From Parabacteroides distasonis ATCC 8503 (GTDB lineage: Bacteria; Bacteroidota; Bacteroidia; Bacteroidales; Tannerellaceae): DNA of 64,000 nucleotides. Position numbers and translations under genes: made by a program. The notes under the pieces were generated by a model, which did not search any database, was not told where the DNA came from, and saw only the letters and a list, made by a program, of their open reading frames with translations. How positions within the stretch are numbered: the stretch's first letter is position 1; every line of letters begins with the position of its first letter. Positions 1-9,395 of the stretch are shown here, piece after piece. Location: the NCBI RefSeq assembly GCF_000012845.1, contig NC_009615.1, positions 271,501 to 335,500 of the forward strand, in the 5' to 3' direction.

Positions 1-1
1 A

Positions 2-496
2 ATGATTAAAAGAGAATATTTTTCTCCTTTAAATTTATCTCCTTTTGAACGTTTTTTTGTTATAGAGTGCGACTCGATAATTTCTGATACAGAAATAAAA
101 TCTTTACTAATCCAAATTGGAAATAAATATTCAAAAATAGAAGCAAAAAATCCAAGTCCATTCTGCCCTTATGTATATCTATATGGTTTACCTGAGAATA
201 GATTGAAAAATATTTTAAAAAGTTTACATGATGACAACTTTATTTTTATAGATGGCTACGATTATAAAGATGCTGAATTTTCAGTCAATTCAATTGTTAA
301 AAAGGCTACTTGTTACAATGGATTAAAACTTAAAATCTTGTACAATAAGGAAGATTTAGATTCTGTAATAGATAGTATACAAAAGACTCGAAAGATTTAT
401 CAATTTTATACAAGAATACCTTTTTATGAAAATACGAACCATGAACATATCAAGATATTAGTTGAACAAACAATTCATATCAATAAAATAATATAA
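2..496 (+). CDS. Unknown protein upstream of HerA, possibly a C-terminal part
   Basis: The frame is open from an ATG at the second base of the window, so this may be a complete 164-residue protein or the end of a longer one cut by the window edge. No catalytic motif is visible. It is rich in Lys, Ile and Asn and is AT-rich like the next gene. It ends 5 bp before the HerA gene on the same strand, which suggests one transcript and a joint function. HerA ATPases in defence islands are often paired with a nuclease or SIR2-type effector encoded just upstream, and this could be the tail of such a partner. That is inference from position only; the family was not recognised. Confidence 0.6.
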   Translation: MIKREYFSPLNLSPFERFFVIECDSIISDTEIKSLLIQIGNKYSKIEAKNPSPFCPYVYLYGLPENRLKNILKSLHDDNFIFIDGYDYKDAEFSVNSIVKKATCYNGLKLKILYNKEDLDSVIDSIQKTRKIYQFYTRIPFYENTNHEHIKILVEQTIHINKII

Positions 497-501
497 TTAT
501 T

Positions 502-2256
502 ATGGTAGAACAAGAAAAAATTAATGCAGAAGTAATATCTGTATTTCCCAATAAAGTAAAAATATCAGTAGATAAATTAGAAGATTTCTGTTTAGCAGAA
601 GAAAAGCTTAAAGTTGGTTCATATTTAAGAATCGCAGACAATGATAATGCTGTGTTAATTGCCATTATTGAGAACTTTTCCATTGAAGTTGGAGCAGATA
701 AGGAAGGAAATGCAACAAGAAAGTATATTCTTGAAGCTAATCCCTTAGGATTGATTCGTGGTGACAAGTTTGAGCGTGGTGGAGATACAATAGCTATTCC
801 ACCTAAAAAAGTTGAGCCTGCTAAGAAAGAAGAAATTTCTAAAATTTATGAAGAATCTCTTGAGGCAAAAGACAAGTTCACTTTCTCTAAACTTTCTACA
901 AATAAAGATATTTCGGTTCCTGTAAATGGTAATAAGTTTTTCAATAAGCATATTGCCATCGTAGGATCAACAGGTTCAGGGAAATCCCATACTGTAGCGA
1001 AACTAATTCAAAGTGCTACACATGAAAAAACAGGAGAATATTCTGGTTTGAATAATTCTCATATTATAATATTTGATATTCATTCAGAATACAAATCAGC
1101 ATTTCCAGATGCAAACTTTATTGATATCAATAATCTTATACTCCCATATTGGCTTCTTAATGGGGATGAATTGGAAGAGCTTTTTTTAGAATCAGGAGAT
1201 TTTAATAATTACAATCAGGCTTCTTTGTTACAAAAAGTGATAACTGAAAACAAGAAAAAATATAATTCAGAACTAGAAAATATATCTTTTGATACACCCG
1301 TGAAATTTATTTTAAATGAAGTAATCACTTGTTTGTCAAATCTTTCTAGAGAAACGAAGGATTATAAAAAGACAAATGAAATAGCAATAAAAGAAGCGCA
1401 TCAGTGTTTTAATGATGAGTCAGCTAAAATTAATCATTACTTTACGAAAATATATACATTTGAAGAGCCAAAGAGCCAAAATTATTCAAAGGGTACGTAC
1501 GCAGACGGAAGCATTGACAAATTTATCTCTAGAATAAAAAGTAAAGTTAATGATAAAAGATTAAATTTTCTTTTAGGTGAAATCACAGAAGACGTTACAT
1601 TCGAAGATACTTTAAAGCATTTAATTGCTTATGAGGAAACAAAACATTCCAATATCACAATTATAGACTTAAGTGGGGTTCCATTTGATGTGTTAAGTAT
1701 TACCGTTTCTTTGATTTCAAGGATAATATTTGAATATGGTTATTTTTATAAACGACTAAGATGCTCAAAGAATGGTGAGGAAAGAATTAATAACGATGTC
1801 CCTATCTTACTTGTGTATGAAGAAGCTCACAAATATGTTCCCAATAGTGATTTGGCAAAATATCGGTCATCTAAACACTCCATTGAAAGAATAGCAAAAG
1901 AGGGACGTAAATATGGTGTATCTTTACTCTTAGCTAGTCAGAGACCTTCTGAAATATCAGAAACAATATTTTCTCAGTGTAACAATTTTTTAGCCATGCG
2001 ATTAACAAATCCAAACGATCAAAATTATGTAAAGAGACTGTTGCCGGATACACTTGGAAATCTTATTGATAAAATGCCGACACTCAAAGCCGGAGAGTGT
2101 ATATTAATAGGTGAATCAGTTATACTACCTTCAATAGTTCAAATAGATCGTTGTAGCCCAGAACCATCGTCAAATGATATCCCTTATTGGAAATTATGGA
2201 AAGAGGAATGGAAAGATCTCAAAATAGATGAGATAAAAAAAGAATGGTATAAATAA
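502..2256 (+). CDS. herA: HerA-like hexameric ATPase (HAS-barrel, DUF87)
   Basis: 584 residues. The first 100 or so look like the HAS-barrel domain. The ATPase core follows, with Walker A GSTGSGKSHT at residues 155-164, a Walker B strand ending in LLVYEEAH near residue 440, and a downstream ASQRPSE segment typical of the FtsK/HerA fold. HerA proteins form hexameric rings that move along DNA. In defence islands they assemble with an effector, often SIR2, DUF4297 or NurA-type. Here the likely partner is the preceding gene, 5 bp away. The AT-rich base composition differs from the housekeeping genes further right and suggests acquired DNA. A broken sbcD gene begins 6 bp downstream. The family call is firm; the role in phage defence is inferred. 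Confidence 0.9.
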   Translation: MVEQEKINAEVISVFPNKVKISVDKLEDFCLAEEKLKVGSYLRIADNDNAVLIAIIENFSIEVGADKEGNATRKYILEANPLGLIRGDKFERGGDTIAIPPKKVEPAKKEEISKIYEESLEAKDKFTFSKLSTNKDISVPVNGNKFFNKHIAIVGSTGSGKSHTVAKLIQSATHEKTGEYSGLNNSHIIIFDIHSEYKSAFPDANFIDINNLILPYWLLNGDELEELFLESGDFNNYNQASLLQKVITENKKKYNSELENISFDTPVKFILNEVITCLSNLSRETKDYKKTNEIAIKEAHQCFNDESAKINHYFTKIYTFEEPKSQNYSKGTYADGSIDKFISRIKSKVNDKRLNFLLGEITEDVTFEDTLKHLIAYEETKHSNITIIDLSGVPFDVLSITVSLISRIIFEYGYFYKRLRCSKNGEERINNDVPILLVYEEAHKYVPNSDLAKYRSSKHSIERIAKEGRKYGVSLLLASQRPSEISETIFSQCNNFLAMRLTNPNDQNYVKRLLPDTLGNLIDKMPTLKAGECILIGESVILPSIVQIDRCSPEPSSNDIPYWKLWKEEWKDLKIDEIKKEWYK

Positions 2257-2262
2257 TAATAA

Positions 2263-2764
2263 ATGAAAATAATCCATACCGCAGATTGGCATTTAGGGCA
2301 AACGTTTTTTGAATATGACCGTAAAGGTGAACATACTCTATTTTTGACGTGGCTTCGAGAGCAAGTGAAAGTTCACGAGGTGGATGGGTTGTTTATTGCC
2401 GGAGATTTGTTTGATATCCCAAACCTATCGGCTGAAAGGAGTGCAAGTGATGTACAGAGAACTTTTTGATATACTACCTATGCCGGACAAAAGTAAACCT
2501 TTCATTGTAATGTGGTATTTGCAGGCTACGTGTTCGAAGATTTTGGAAAAGAACCGTGCCGAACGCACTATTATCGGAAGGTTAGAGTGTTTTTCGTCTG
2601 AAGTATTCGACGAAAAGATTGCATACACGGCACTCGGACATTTGCACCGTACCCAAAGGGTGTTAAGGCATGAGAATGCCCGATATGCTGGTGCTCCGTT
2701 ACCGATGTTATTTGTTGAAAAAAATAACAAAGAAGGTGTTACTGAAGAAAATATAATAGATTAG
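2263..2764 (+). pseudogene. Degenerate sbcD (exonuclease subunit) remnant
   Basis: The first frame (2263-2469) encodes a clear SbcD start: HTADWHLGQ with the metal ligands Asp8 and His10, then AGDLFD. It stops after about 68 codons. A second frame resumes and carries the later SbcD segment, including SSEVFDEKIAYTALGHLHR (the GHxH metal motif) and RYAGAPLPM. The central GNHD block and surrounding sequence are missing, and the two parts lie in different frames. Functional SbcD is a Mre11-like nuclease of roughly 400 residues that works with the SbcC ATPase; no sbcC follows. I read this as a deleted and frameshifted gene left in a defence island. Confidence 0.8.
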
Positions 2765-2783
2765 CATTGAAAAGATTCATGAT

Positions 2784-3821
2784 ATGGCAAAAGAAATAAG
2801 AATAAATGATAACGAGTACGCTCAAATATTGCAGCAGGCGGTTTCTGAGATTCAAACTGCTCGCACGACCATTGCTCGGCAAGTAAACACTACCGTCAAT
2901 TCTGTATATTGGAATATCGGGAAGTTACTCTTTGATAGAAATTTAGAGAGTGGATATGGTAGTGGCGTGGTTAAACGATTGTCAGTGGACTTGAAAGAAC
3001 AGTTTCCGGATATGGGATTGTCTCCTCGTAACCTTTGGAATATGAAACGCCTATACGAGCGTTATTATCAAGAAGATACAAAACTGCTACAAGCTGTGGC
3101 AGTTTTACCTTGGGGACATAATTTACTACTGTTGGATAAGTCGTTGTCAGCTAATGAAGCCTTATTCTACGCAGAAGAGTGCTTGCAAAAAGGTTGGTCG
3201 AGAGATATGCTGCTCAATGCAATAAAGATGAATACCTACGCAGCCCGTCAGACGAAAATCAAAACGAATAACTTTGATGCCGTACTGCCGATGGCGCATG
3301 CCGACTATGCTAATGAAGTATTTAAAAGTTCGTACAACTTAGGATTCCTTAGAATAACAGAGCCTGTTAAGGAGTTGGAACTGGAGAAGCGATTAGTATC
3401 TAAAATCAAGTCGTTTATACTGGAGTTGGGCAAAGGTTTTTCTTTTATCGGAAACCAATATCGTCTGGAGTATAACAATAAGGAATATGCAGTGGATATG
3501 CTCTTTTTTCACAGAGGTTTGAGGTCGCTCGTTGCGATTGAATTGAAGCTCGGGGCCTTCAAGGCAGAGTATGTAGGCAAGATGAATCTCTACCTTTCGC
3601 TGCTTGACCGCTTGGAAAAAGGAGAGAATGAGAACCCGTCAATCGGTATCATTCTTTGCGCCGACAAGGACCACTTGGATGTAGAGATTGCTTTGCAAGA
3701 TATAAACAAGCCGATTGGGGTTGCCGAGTATCAACTGTTGCTGCCCAAAGACGAACTTCAGGCATTACTCATTCAAGAAATTAATTCCATCGAGGAGAGT
3801 GGTGATGTAAGCGAGGAGTAG
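2784..3821 (+). CDS. YhcG/DUF1016 family PDDEXK nuclease
   Basis: 345 residues, typical of the YhcG (DUF1016) family. The N-terminal half is the helical DUF1016 domain, including WNIGKLL and the LSPRNLWNMKRLYE segment. The C-terminal half is a PD-(D/E)XK nuclease fold: acidic residue in YAVDMLFFHRGL and the paired ELK in VAIELKLGAFK. Such proteins are common beside restriction-modification and other defence genes in Bacteroidales and are predicted to cut or bind nucleic acid; the substrate is not settled. The reading frame is intact although the genes on both sides are broken. The start ATG lies 19 bp after the sbcD remnant. Confidence 0.85.
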   Translation: MAKEIRINDNEYAQILQQAVSEIQTARTTIARQVNTTVNSVYWNIGKLLFDRNLESGYGSGVVKRLSVDLKEQFPDMGLSPRNLWNMKRLYERYYQEDTKLLQAVAVLPWGHNLLLLDKSLSANEALFYAEECLQKGWSRDMLLNAIKMNTYAARQTKIKTNNFDAVLPMAHADYANEVFKSSYNLGFLRITEPVKELELEKRLVSKIKSFILELGKGFSFIGNQYRLEYNNKEYAVDMLFFHRGLRSLVAIELKLGAFKAEYVGKMNLYLSLLDRLEKGENENPSIGIILCADKDHLDVEIALQDINKPIGVAEYQLLLPKDELQALLIQEINSIEESGDVSEE

Positions 3822-3904
3822 CAACTTTTGTTTTGCTACTCCAAAAACTTTCCTACCTTTGCATTCGAGCTTTATTTCAGAATACCGTATTGGTGGTGAA
3901 CAGG

Positions 3905-4189
3905 TGCGATTATTCGCAAGCAGAGGTAGAAGATTGGGCATCTACATTCGATGTTTGTTCACAAGGACTTCCAAAGTAAAGGTATCGTTACGATACTTTT
4001 AAACGATATAGAGCGGTATGCGATTACGGCTGGTATCACACGAGTTACATCGGAAGTGAGCCTAACCGCTCGCCCTTTCTTTGAAAAAAAAGATATATAG
4101 TAGAAGTGGAACGAAAACGCAAGGCTAATCAGCTTTGTCTTATTAATTTTTGGATGGCAAAAGAGCTTGATAAAGGTAAAAACTTATAA
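3905..4189 (+). pseudogene. GNAT-type N-acetyltransferase remnant
   Basis: Three pieces of an acetyltransferase can be read by hand. From 3905 a frame gives CDYSQAEVEDWAS. From about 3958 comes the acetyl-CoA-binding part, HKDFQSKGIVTILLND and TRVTSEVSLTARPFFEKK. After an A-rich run a one-base frame change continues with YIVEVERKRKANQL and FWMAKEL to a stop at 4187-4189. The segment between the first two pieces is too short for a whole GNAT domain, so there is an internal deletion as well as a frameshift. No intact start is visible. It lies between yhcG and the convergent jetD. Confidence 0.75.
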
Positions 4190-4206
4190 GATTTCAAGGC
4201 GAAAAA

Positions 4207-4267
4207 AAGTAAGTTAACTTTGCGGCCAAGTAAGTTGACTTAAATGATGAAGTAAGTTAACTTACTT
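4207..4267. repeat. Three-unit palindromic array, about 22-bp period
   Basis: Three copies of AAGTAAGTT(A/G)ACTT start at 4207, 4228 and 4250, a period of 21 and 22 bp. Each contains the palindrome AAGTTAACTT or a one-base variant, and the last extends to AAGTAAGTTAACTTACTT. The array lies 37 bp past the stop codon of jetD on the minus strand. Its period and its place after a gene end match five other arrays in this window. Confidence 0.75.
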
Positions 4268-4303
4268 TGGGATTGAAGCTTGCTTGTTTTGAATGCGTGT
4301 CTT

Positions 4304-5185
4304 TTATCTATTTTGAAGATATCCTTCTTGCTCATAGATACGACGGTAGCGGTGGATCATCGCTACGAGTGGTTTCAGCCGTTCGTCAATTACTTTCATC
4401 TCTTTAAAACGTTCGTACTGTAGGTTGTAAAGGAGGGTGTTTCCCGTTTGAAGACGCGTCTCGATGTCGGAAGGTATAAAGAAGCGGGCCTTAAGACCGA
4501 GATGAGTGAAGAATTCAGTGAGGAAAATGTGAATGCCGGCAAGATCGAAATCCCCAAAATGAAGATAGGGATTGGAAATGGCCCGCAACCATGTGCGAAG
4601 ATCCGAACTCTGGGGATAACGAGAGACAAATAATACCTTGATGTTTTTGAACAAATGCCTCATCTGCTCTATATGCTGGAAGTTTTCTCCATTCTCGATA
4701 CCTACCACCGTAACATCATCCGCCAAGCGGAAATGCGTGAAATCTTCTATAAAGAGAGAGAGTCCCTGCGGAGGGTTGATTAGCAGCGGTTCTCCATACA
4801 GCGACGTTTCAATGGGCTGATAACTTTTAACGAGGAATCCGGTAAAACTACGGGTACTTTTCGCCTTAGAACGTGATGTAACTTCTACTTGTCTGGCACG
4901 GCTCACCGTTTCGCCACTCTCCATTACCTTGATCCACTCATCCAGCGAGACTTGTATCCCATATCGCTGTGCTAAATAGATAGATAACGCATTTGCGTCT
5001 CTCAGTTTGAATTTTCTTCTGCTACCATAGACTTGCTGCCAAATCAAATCCTCGGAGAGCAGTTCTTCTGCCATCTGTTTGGAAAGCCCGGAAGAGGGCA
5101 CGCTCTCGCCTTGCATCATTTGCGACAGTTTACGGGCATCGCCCAAACGTAAATTCTGTTCTCTATCAATCATGGTTCCTAACAT
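4304..5185 (-). CDS. jetD: Wadjet subunit JetD (MksG-like TOPRIM nuclease)
   Basis: 293 residues. The C-terminal half is a TOPRIM-like domain: the catalytic Glu in VGIENGENF (about residue 164) and the DxD pair in HFGDFDLAG (about 212-214). In known Wadjet systems JetD is the nuclease that cleaves circular plasmid DNA after the JetABC SMC complex has extruded loops. The N-terminal region (residues 1-130) probably carries the winged-helix and arm parts seen in the family. The gene is last in jetABCD. Its ATG overlaps the jetC stop by one base (TAATG), typical of translational coupling. An in-frame ATG four codons later is an alternative start. The TOPRIM nuclease distinguishes this operon from housekeeping MukBEF. 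Confidence 0.9.
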   Translation of the reverse strand: MLGTMIDREQNLRLGDARKLSQMMQGESVPSSGLSKQMAEELLSEDLIWQQVYGSRRKFKLRDANALSIYLAQRYGIQVSLDEWIKVMESGETVSRARQVEVTSRSKAKSTRSFTGFLVKSYQPIETSLYGEPLLINPPQGLSLFIEDFTHFRLADDVTVVGIENGENFQHIEQMRHLFKNIKVLFVSRYPQSSDLRTWLRAISNPYLHFGDFDLAGIHIFLTEFFTHLGLKARFFIPSDIETRLQTGNTLLYNLQYERFKEMKVIDERLKPLVAMIHRYRRIYEQEGYLQNR

Positions 5186-8100
5186 TAATTATCATATTTC
5201 AATAATGGCGTAACTTTGGTGTTGGCTCCACTGTCCTTACCCAACAAATATGTGTAGCGATAGCTCTCTACATTATAGGTAGTAGGTGAGGAGTTGATAA
5301 GCAAAATGTTGCGACTGTTGGCGAAGTCAAGGATACCCTTCACGTTGGTGGGGTGCAATTTCCCGATCTCATCCATCATGCAATGCAAACGAAACTCTCC
5401 AAACTTGTGTGAGGCTTTCTCTTTGAAGACATTGATGAGCATAATGTTTACCATGGCCTTCACTAGGATGTCCGTTCCATCCGAACCTACATTTGATATC
5501 TTTTCTACCCATCCCGTATCGTTGTCATTCTCCGTGATGCGGAACTCCAGTTTAAACGTATCGGTGAGCAGCAACCGCTTACGGGACGGTTCATTTTGCA
5601 ATTCCTTCATGAGGTTGAGCAAATAGCGCACGGCCTGCCTGTTGATGACCTCGCGCAGATCCATTTGCGAGAAGAGGTCTACTTCACCCATATTGAATTC
5701 GTTCTCATCGCAAAATTTCTTTATTTCCTTGAGGAGTTGCATCAGTCGGTCGCTGCTGGGTTGTGCACGGAGTTCTATCTTGCGTATCACTCCCGCAAAG
5801 TTACGGCGCTCGAAATCCTTGTTGATATCGCCTATGGTACGATGTATCTCACCTTCATTCTGGGTAAGCTCGCCTACCGCTTTGGAGATGCGCTGAATGA
5901 TGTGTGTATAGCGTTCGCTGATTTGTTTCTGAAAATCGAGGATCTTATTATTATCCACAAACTCGCAGAGGTTGGAGGCAAAATCCAGATAGTCTTCCTC
6001 CGTAGACAGATCGGTGCGGAAACTGAACGTGTTCTTGGCCGAGAAGTTGCTTTTAAACAGATTAACCATCCGTTTGAATTCTTCCAATTGTTTCATGCGG
6101 CCGGTGATATGGTCTTTCAACTCTTGCACCAACTCTGCGCAACTCTTCAAGGTCTGCCTCTCTTCGGTCACTACTACTTCGGGTGGGCAGAAAGTGGAGT
6201 CTTCGTGAAATTTGGCGGCCTGTGCCAAACCTTCCTCCAAGCTTCTCTTTGTTTCGATGCCCTTGCCTAATAAGGCTTGCTGATGTTTTTCTTGTATGTT
6301 CAGTTTCTCGCTACGCAAAGTGAAACGTTCTTCAAGCGTGGCCAATTCATCCTCAAGCATCTTCTTTCTACTGCGAAGTTGTGGTTCACGATCAAAAAGT
6401 TCCTCTTTGTCCTTTTGATAGCGGATGGTGTCGGGGAAATGTTTCTCGATGTAAGCCAGATCTTTTTGAATCTGCAGGATGCGTGCGTCATATTTTCCGA
6501 TGGCTGCCGTGTCGGCGCCTTTTCCGCTAAGCTCCGCTTGTTGGGAAGCCTCCAGTTCTTTACGGCGTTCCTGCGATTGCTGCTTGTGAAGTTTTATTTC
6601 TGTCTCGATACTGTTGCGGTAGTTATTCAGTTCCTGTTCCAGTTGGAGCTTCTTCTCTTTGTAACTTTTCTCGCATACCTTAAGACGATGCGCACGATCA
6701 GCCTTCAACTTCTTTATCTCTTCCTCGCAAAGAGCCAGTCGATGAGCCGTATCGTTCTGTTTCATCCGGATTTCAACCATACGCTGTTCACGCCAATCGT
6801 CCGTCTTCTTTTGCCATGAGGCGGATTGTGCCATGGCGTTCTTGATGAATGCGGGAAGCTGAAGTTGTTCGGATTCTTGCAGACGCTGTCGGTCTGTTAT
6901 CTCACGCAAGCGCTTGTTGTATTGTTTCTTCAAAGCCTCCGTTTGCTCTGCCAATTCTTGGTGTAGCATATTGATCCGCTTGACGCACTGTGACAATGCT
7001 CCTTGGTATATGGCCAGTTCTGCTTTCAATTCCTCGGGGGTACGGAAATTGCGTTCCAATGCCGTAAGGTCTATTTGCACGCCATACAAGGAAACCTCCC
7101 CTTGGTTGGTTACCTGCGGCGCCAAGTCATCGCGATAAAGTATTTTCTCTTCATCGGCTATTTTTCCGATCGTATCTTTCCATGCGGGTTTGTTCCTGTC
7201 CAGCCATTCGGCCAGCGAACCTTTGCGCCGTTCGATGAGCGACTCCAGCCGGGCTATTTGTTCCTCTATCTCTTGCTTCTCTTTTTGTGCGTTAGCGAGA
7301 GGCTGAGCCTGTGCCAACTCCAATTCCCGTAACTTCATTCCAGCCTCTTGACGCAGGCTTACAGCTTGCGTAGAGAGTTGCTGAATGGACATTTTCAACT
7401 CCTGTGCACGAGTATTCAGTTTGTTCAGTTCCTCGTCGGCTTTGGCATGTTCTTCTTTATAGGGATCTTCGTGGGCTATCCGTAGCAACTCATTGTTTTG
7501 TTGCGATTTCTCCTCTCGTAGTTGCTGGAGTTTGTCTGCCGAGAGTTGCGATTTCTCCTCAAAACGCGTATATACCTCGTTCTCTTCATTGCGCCGTGTC
7601 TGCATCAAGCTCTCGTTCTGCTTATTTGTCGCATATTCCCTTTCGTTCACCAATGCGTGTTGCGCATTCTCAAAGGCTCGAAAGTCGGTATCTACCCGTT
7701 CTATAAGTGCACTGTATTTGGCTATGACATCATCGTAGGCACGTGTGAGTTCCTGCCTCCGTTGCTGTTGGCGTGTTAATTCATCGGTAACCGCATTTTT
7801 CTGCTCTACCCTGCGAATTATTTCGGTAATGTTCATCTGCTCGTACTCCAGCTGTTTCTGCTTGGCACGTTTTAAGTCGGCATCAACCGAGCCTTTCTCT
7901 TTTATCAATTTGTCCCGTCCATCTTGGTATTTCTTTGTCTCCTCACTTTGTAAGCGATGTACACGTTCCAGCTCGGTTTTGTGTCTGGATATTTCCTCGT
8001 CAATTAATGGGCGCTGCTTCAAGGCTGATTTCTCTGCATAGCATAATTCGGCACGTCCCTTGGCTATGTGGCTATCCATGTACAATAAGTCGCGATAGCT

Positions 8101-8850
8101 TTGCATCACTTTCCCGGCTTGTCTTTGTACCGGCGACCCTCCGGGTTTTTCATTGTCCAGCCAAAGCGTAACGTCATTGTAATTCTGTTCGAAATCTTTC
8201 GTCTGGTTACGGTAGACATCAAGGTCTATATTCACCTCTTCCTCATTCATGGAGCGGATTATCGTGTCCTTGATGAAATCGGCATCCAGTTTGGAGTTGA
8301 GGAACACATTCTGTATGGTTCGGGGGATATTTTGATAATTAGGGCTTTCTACGATAGCGTATTTACGGAAACCTATGAGATCGGGACGACGATTGTTGCC
8401 GAAAATAATATCCCGGAACTCTTGATAAGAAACGACGATACGACTGATTTGCGTCTCTGTGCCAATGGCTTTGCGAATAGAGATCCAATCGGCACGAACC
8501 TCACGACGCTCGTTGACGAACCATGATGACTGATAGGGTGCGTCAATAAATCGATAAGCCACACGCCCTTGTTGCTTGAAAGCCATCACGCAATAAGGGC
8601 CGTTTTCACGCATCACCTCGTAGACGATGAATGAGTTGGCATAAGGAAGGTAGAACTCATCGTAACTTCTTTTCTCTTTGGGTATGCCTAGCCTCAGCTT
8701 ATCGGCGTTGTAAAAGAAAAGAATAGCCCGGAGCAGCGTACTCTTTCCTACACCCTGCGTACCAATGAAATGCACGTTTCCGTCCAGTTGAATCTCGGAA
8801 TAAGGGATATGTGCGCTATTCAGGAAAACTATTTTATTCAGGTATCTCAT
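5185..8850 (-). CDS. jetC: Wadjet subunit JetC (MksB-like SMC ATPase)
   Basis: 1221 residues. Walker A GTQGVGKST lies at residues 30-38, followed by the head-domain start. A very long coiled-coil region rich in Glu, Lys, Gln and Leu runs from about residue 270 to 950, interrupted near the middle where a hinge is expected. The C-terminal head holds a signature-like VGSDGTD segment and Walker B in HCMMDEIGKLHP (Asp1160, Glu1161). This is the architecture of the SMC/MukB-like motor of Wadjet, which dimerises and extrudes DNA loops. The start ATG lies inside the end of jetB (17-bp overlap), and the stop touches the jetD start. Confidence 0.92.
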   Translation of the reverse strand: MRYLNKIVFLNSAHIPYSEIQLDGNVHFIGTQGVGKSTLLRAILFFYNADKLRLGIPKEKRSYDEFYLPYANSFIVYEVMRENGPYCVMAFKQQGRVAYRFIDAPYQSSWFVNERREVRADWISIRKAIGTETQISRIVVSYQEFRDIIFGNNRRPDLIGFRKYAIVESPNYQNIPRTIQNVFLNSKLDADFIKDTIIRSMNEEEVNIDLDVYRNQTKDFEQNYNDVTLWLDNEKPGGSPVQRQAGKVMQSYRDLLYMDSHIAKGRAELCYAEKSALKQRPLIDEEISRHKTELERVHRLQSEETKKYQDGRDKLIKEKGSVDADLKRAKQKQLEYEQMNITEIIRRVEQKNAVTDELTRQQQRRQELTRAYDDVIAKYSALIERVDTDFRAFENAQHALVNEREYATNKQNESLMQTRRNEENEVYTRFEEKSQLSADKLQQLREEKSQQNNELLRIAHEDPYKEEHAKADEELNKLNTRAQELKMSIQQLSTQAVSLRQEAGMKLRELELAQAQPLANAQKEKQEIEEQIARLESLIERRKGSLAEWLDRNKPAWKDTIGKIADEEKILYRDDLAPQVTNQGEVSLYGVQIDLTALERNFRTPEELKAELAIYQGALSQCVKRINMLHQELAEQTEALKKQYNKRLREITDRQRLQESEQLQLPAFIKNAMAQSASWQKKTDDWREQRMVEIRMKQNDTAHRLALCEEEIKKLKADRAHRLKVCEKSYKEKKLQLEQELNNYRNSIETEIKLHKQQSQERRKELEASQQAELSGKGADTAAIGKYDARILQIQKDLAYIEKHFPDTIRYQKDKEELFDREPQLRSRKKMLEDELATLEERFTLRSEKLNIQEKHQQALLGKGIETKRSLEEGLAQAAKFHEDSTFCPPEVVVTEERQTLKSCAELVQELKDHITGRMKQLEEFKRMVNLFKSNFSAKNTFSFRTDLSTEEDYLDFASNLCEFVDNNKILDFQKQISERYTHIIQRISKAVGELTQNEGEIHRTIGDINKDFERRNFAGVIRKIELRAQPSSDRLMQLLKEIKKFCDENEFNMGEVDLFSQMDLREVINRQAVRYLLNLMKELQNEPSRKRLLLTDTFKLEFRITENDNDTGWVEKISNVGSDGTDILVKAMVNIMLINVFKEKASHKFGEFRLHCMMDEIGKLHPTNVKGILDFANSRNILLINSSPTTYNVESYRYTYLLGKDSGANTKVTPLLKYDN

Positions 8851-9385
8851 ATTGTCCCTCTTCTGTTATGTTAATACAATCTACCAACTCTTCTATATAA
8901 TGAAAAGCCGTTAGTACCTTCCAAGTGCCTTCGTCCTCGTCTTCATACTCTATAAATCCCATAGTCTTTAACTCGTTGATGAGCTTATCAACGATTTCCT
9001 CGAAACCTTTCTTGTCGCTAAAGAGTTCCTTGGCTTGCTCCTTCAGCTCGATTTCGGTACGTATTTGTGTCACTATGTCCGACTTGCTGAATACGAAACC
9101 GGGGCCGAAGGCTGAATTGTAGGTTTTCAAGAAGCAGAGATAATCTATCCAGCGAGCGGCGGCTTCGAGTTTACGATCTATATCCGCCTTGCTTTCTTTA
9201 CGTGCGAAAAAGTAGTAGCCATTGCCGCTTTCAAGATAGAAACCTATGCCTTTATAATATTCATAATAGTCGGTCAACTCCTCTTCGATGGCATCGTAGT
9301 AACGACGGACTGCGGGCGAAAGGCTATTGGACGAGATAAATCCGCCATGGCTCAATGTACTGTATATTTCTTCGGTATATTTCAT
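8834..9385 (-). CDS. jetB: Wadjet subunit JetB (MksE-like)
   Basis: 183 residues, small and acidic, with predicted helical and winged-helix character. It has the size and position of the MksE/JetB (kite-like) subunit that binds the kleisin JetA and the SMC heads. The sequence alone has no diagnostic motif I can point to; the assignment rests on the conserved order jetA-jetB-jetC-jetD and on its overlap with jetC. It starts 10 bp after the jetA stop. The final residues are coded within the first codons of jetC. Confidence 0.85.
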   Translation of the reverse strand: MKYTEEIYSTLSHGGFISSNSLSPAVRRYYDAIEEELTDYYEYYKGIGFYLESGNGYYFFARKESKADIDRKLEAAARWIDYLCFLKTYNSAFGPGFVFSKSDIVTQIRTEIELKEQAKELFSDKKGFEEIVDKLINELKTMGFIEYEDEDEGTWKVLTAFHYIEELVDCINITEEGQYEIPE

Positions 9386-9395
9386 GGTCGATGAA

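Noticed and set aside
5596..6270. Plus-strand frames opposite jetC
   Set aside because: They mirror the coiled-coil codons of jetC and have no independent support.
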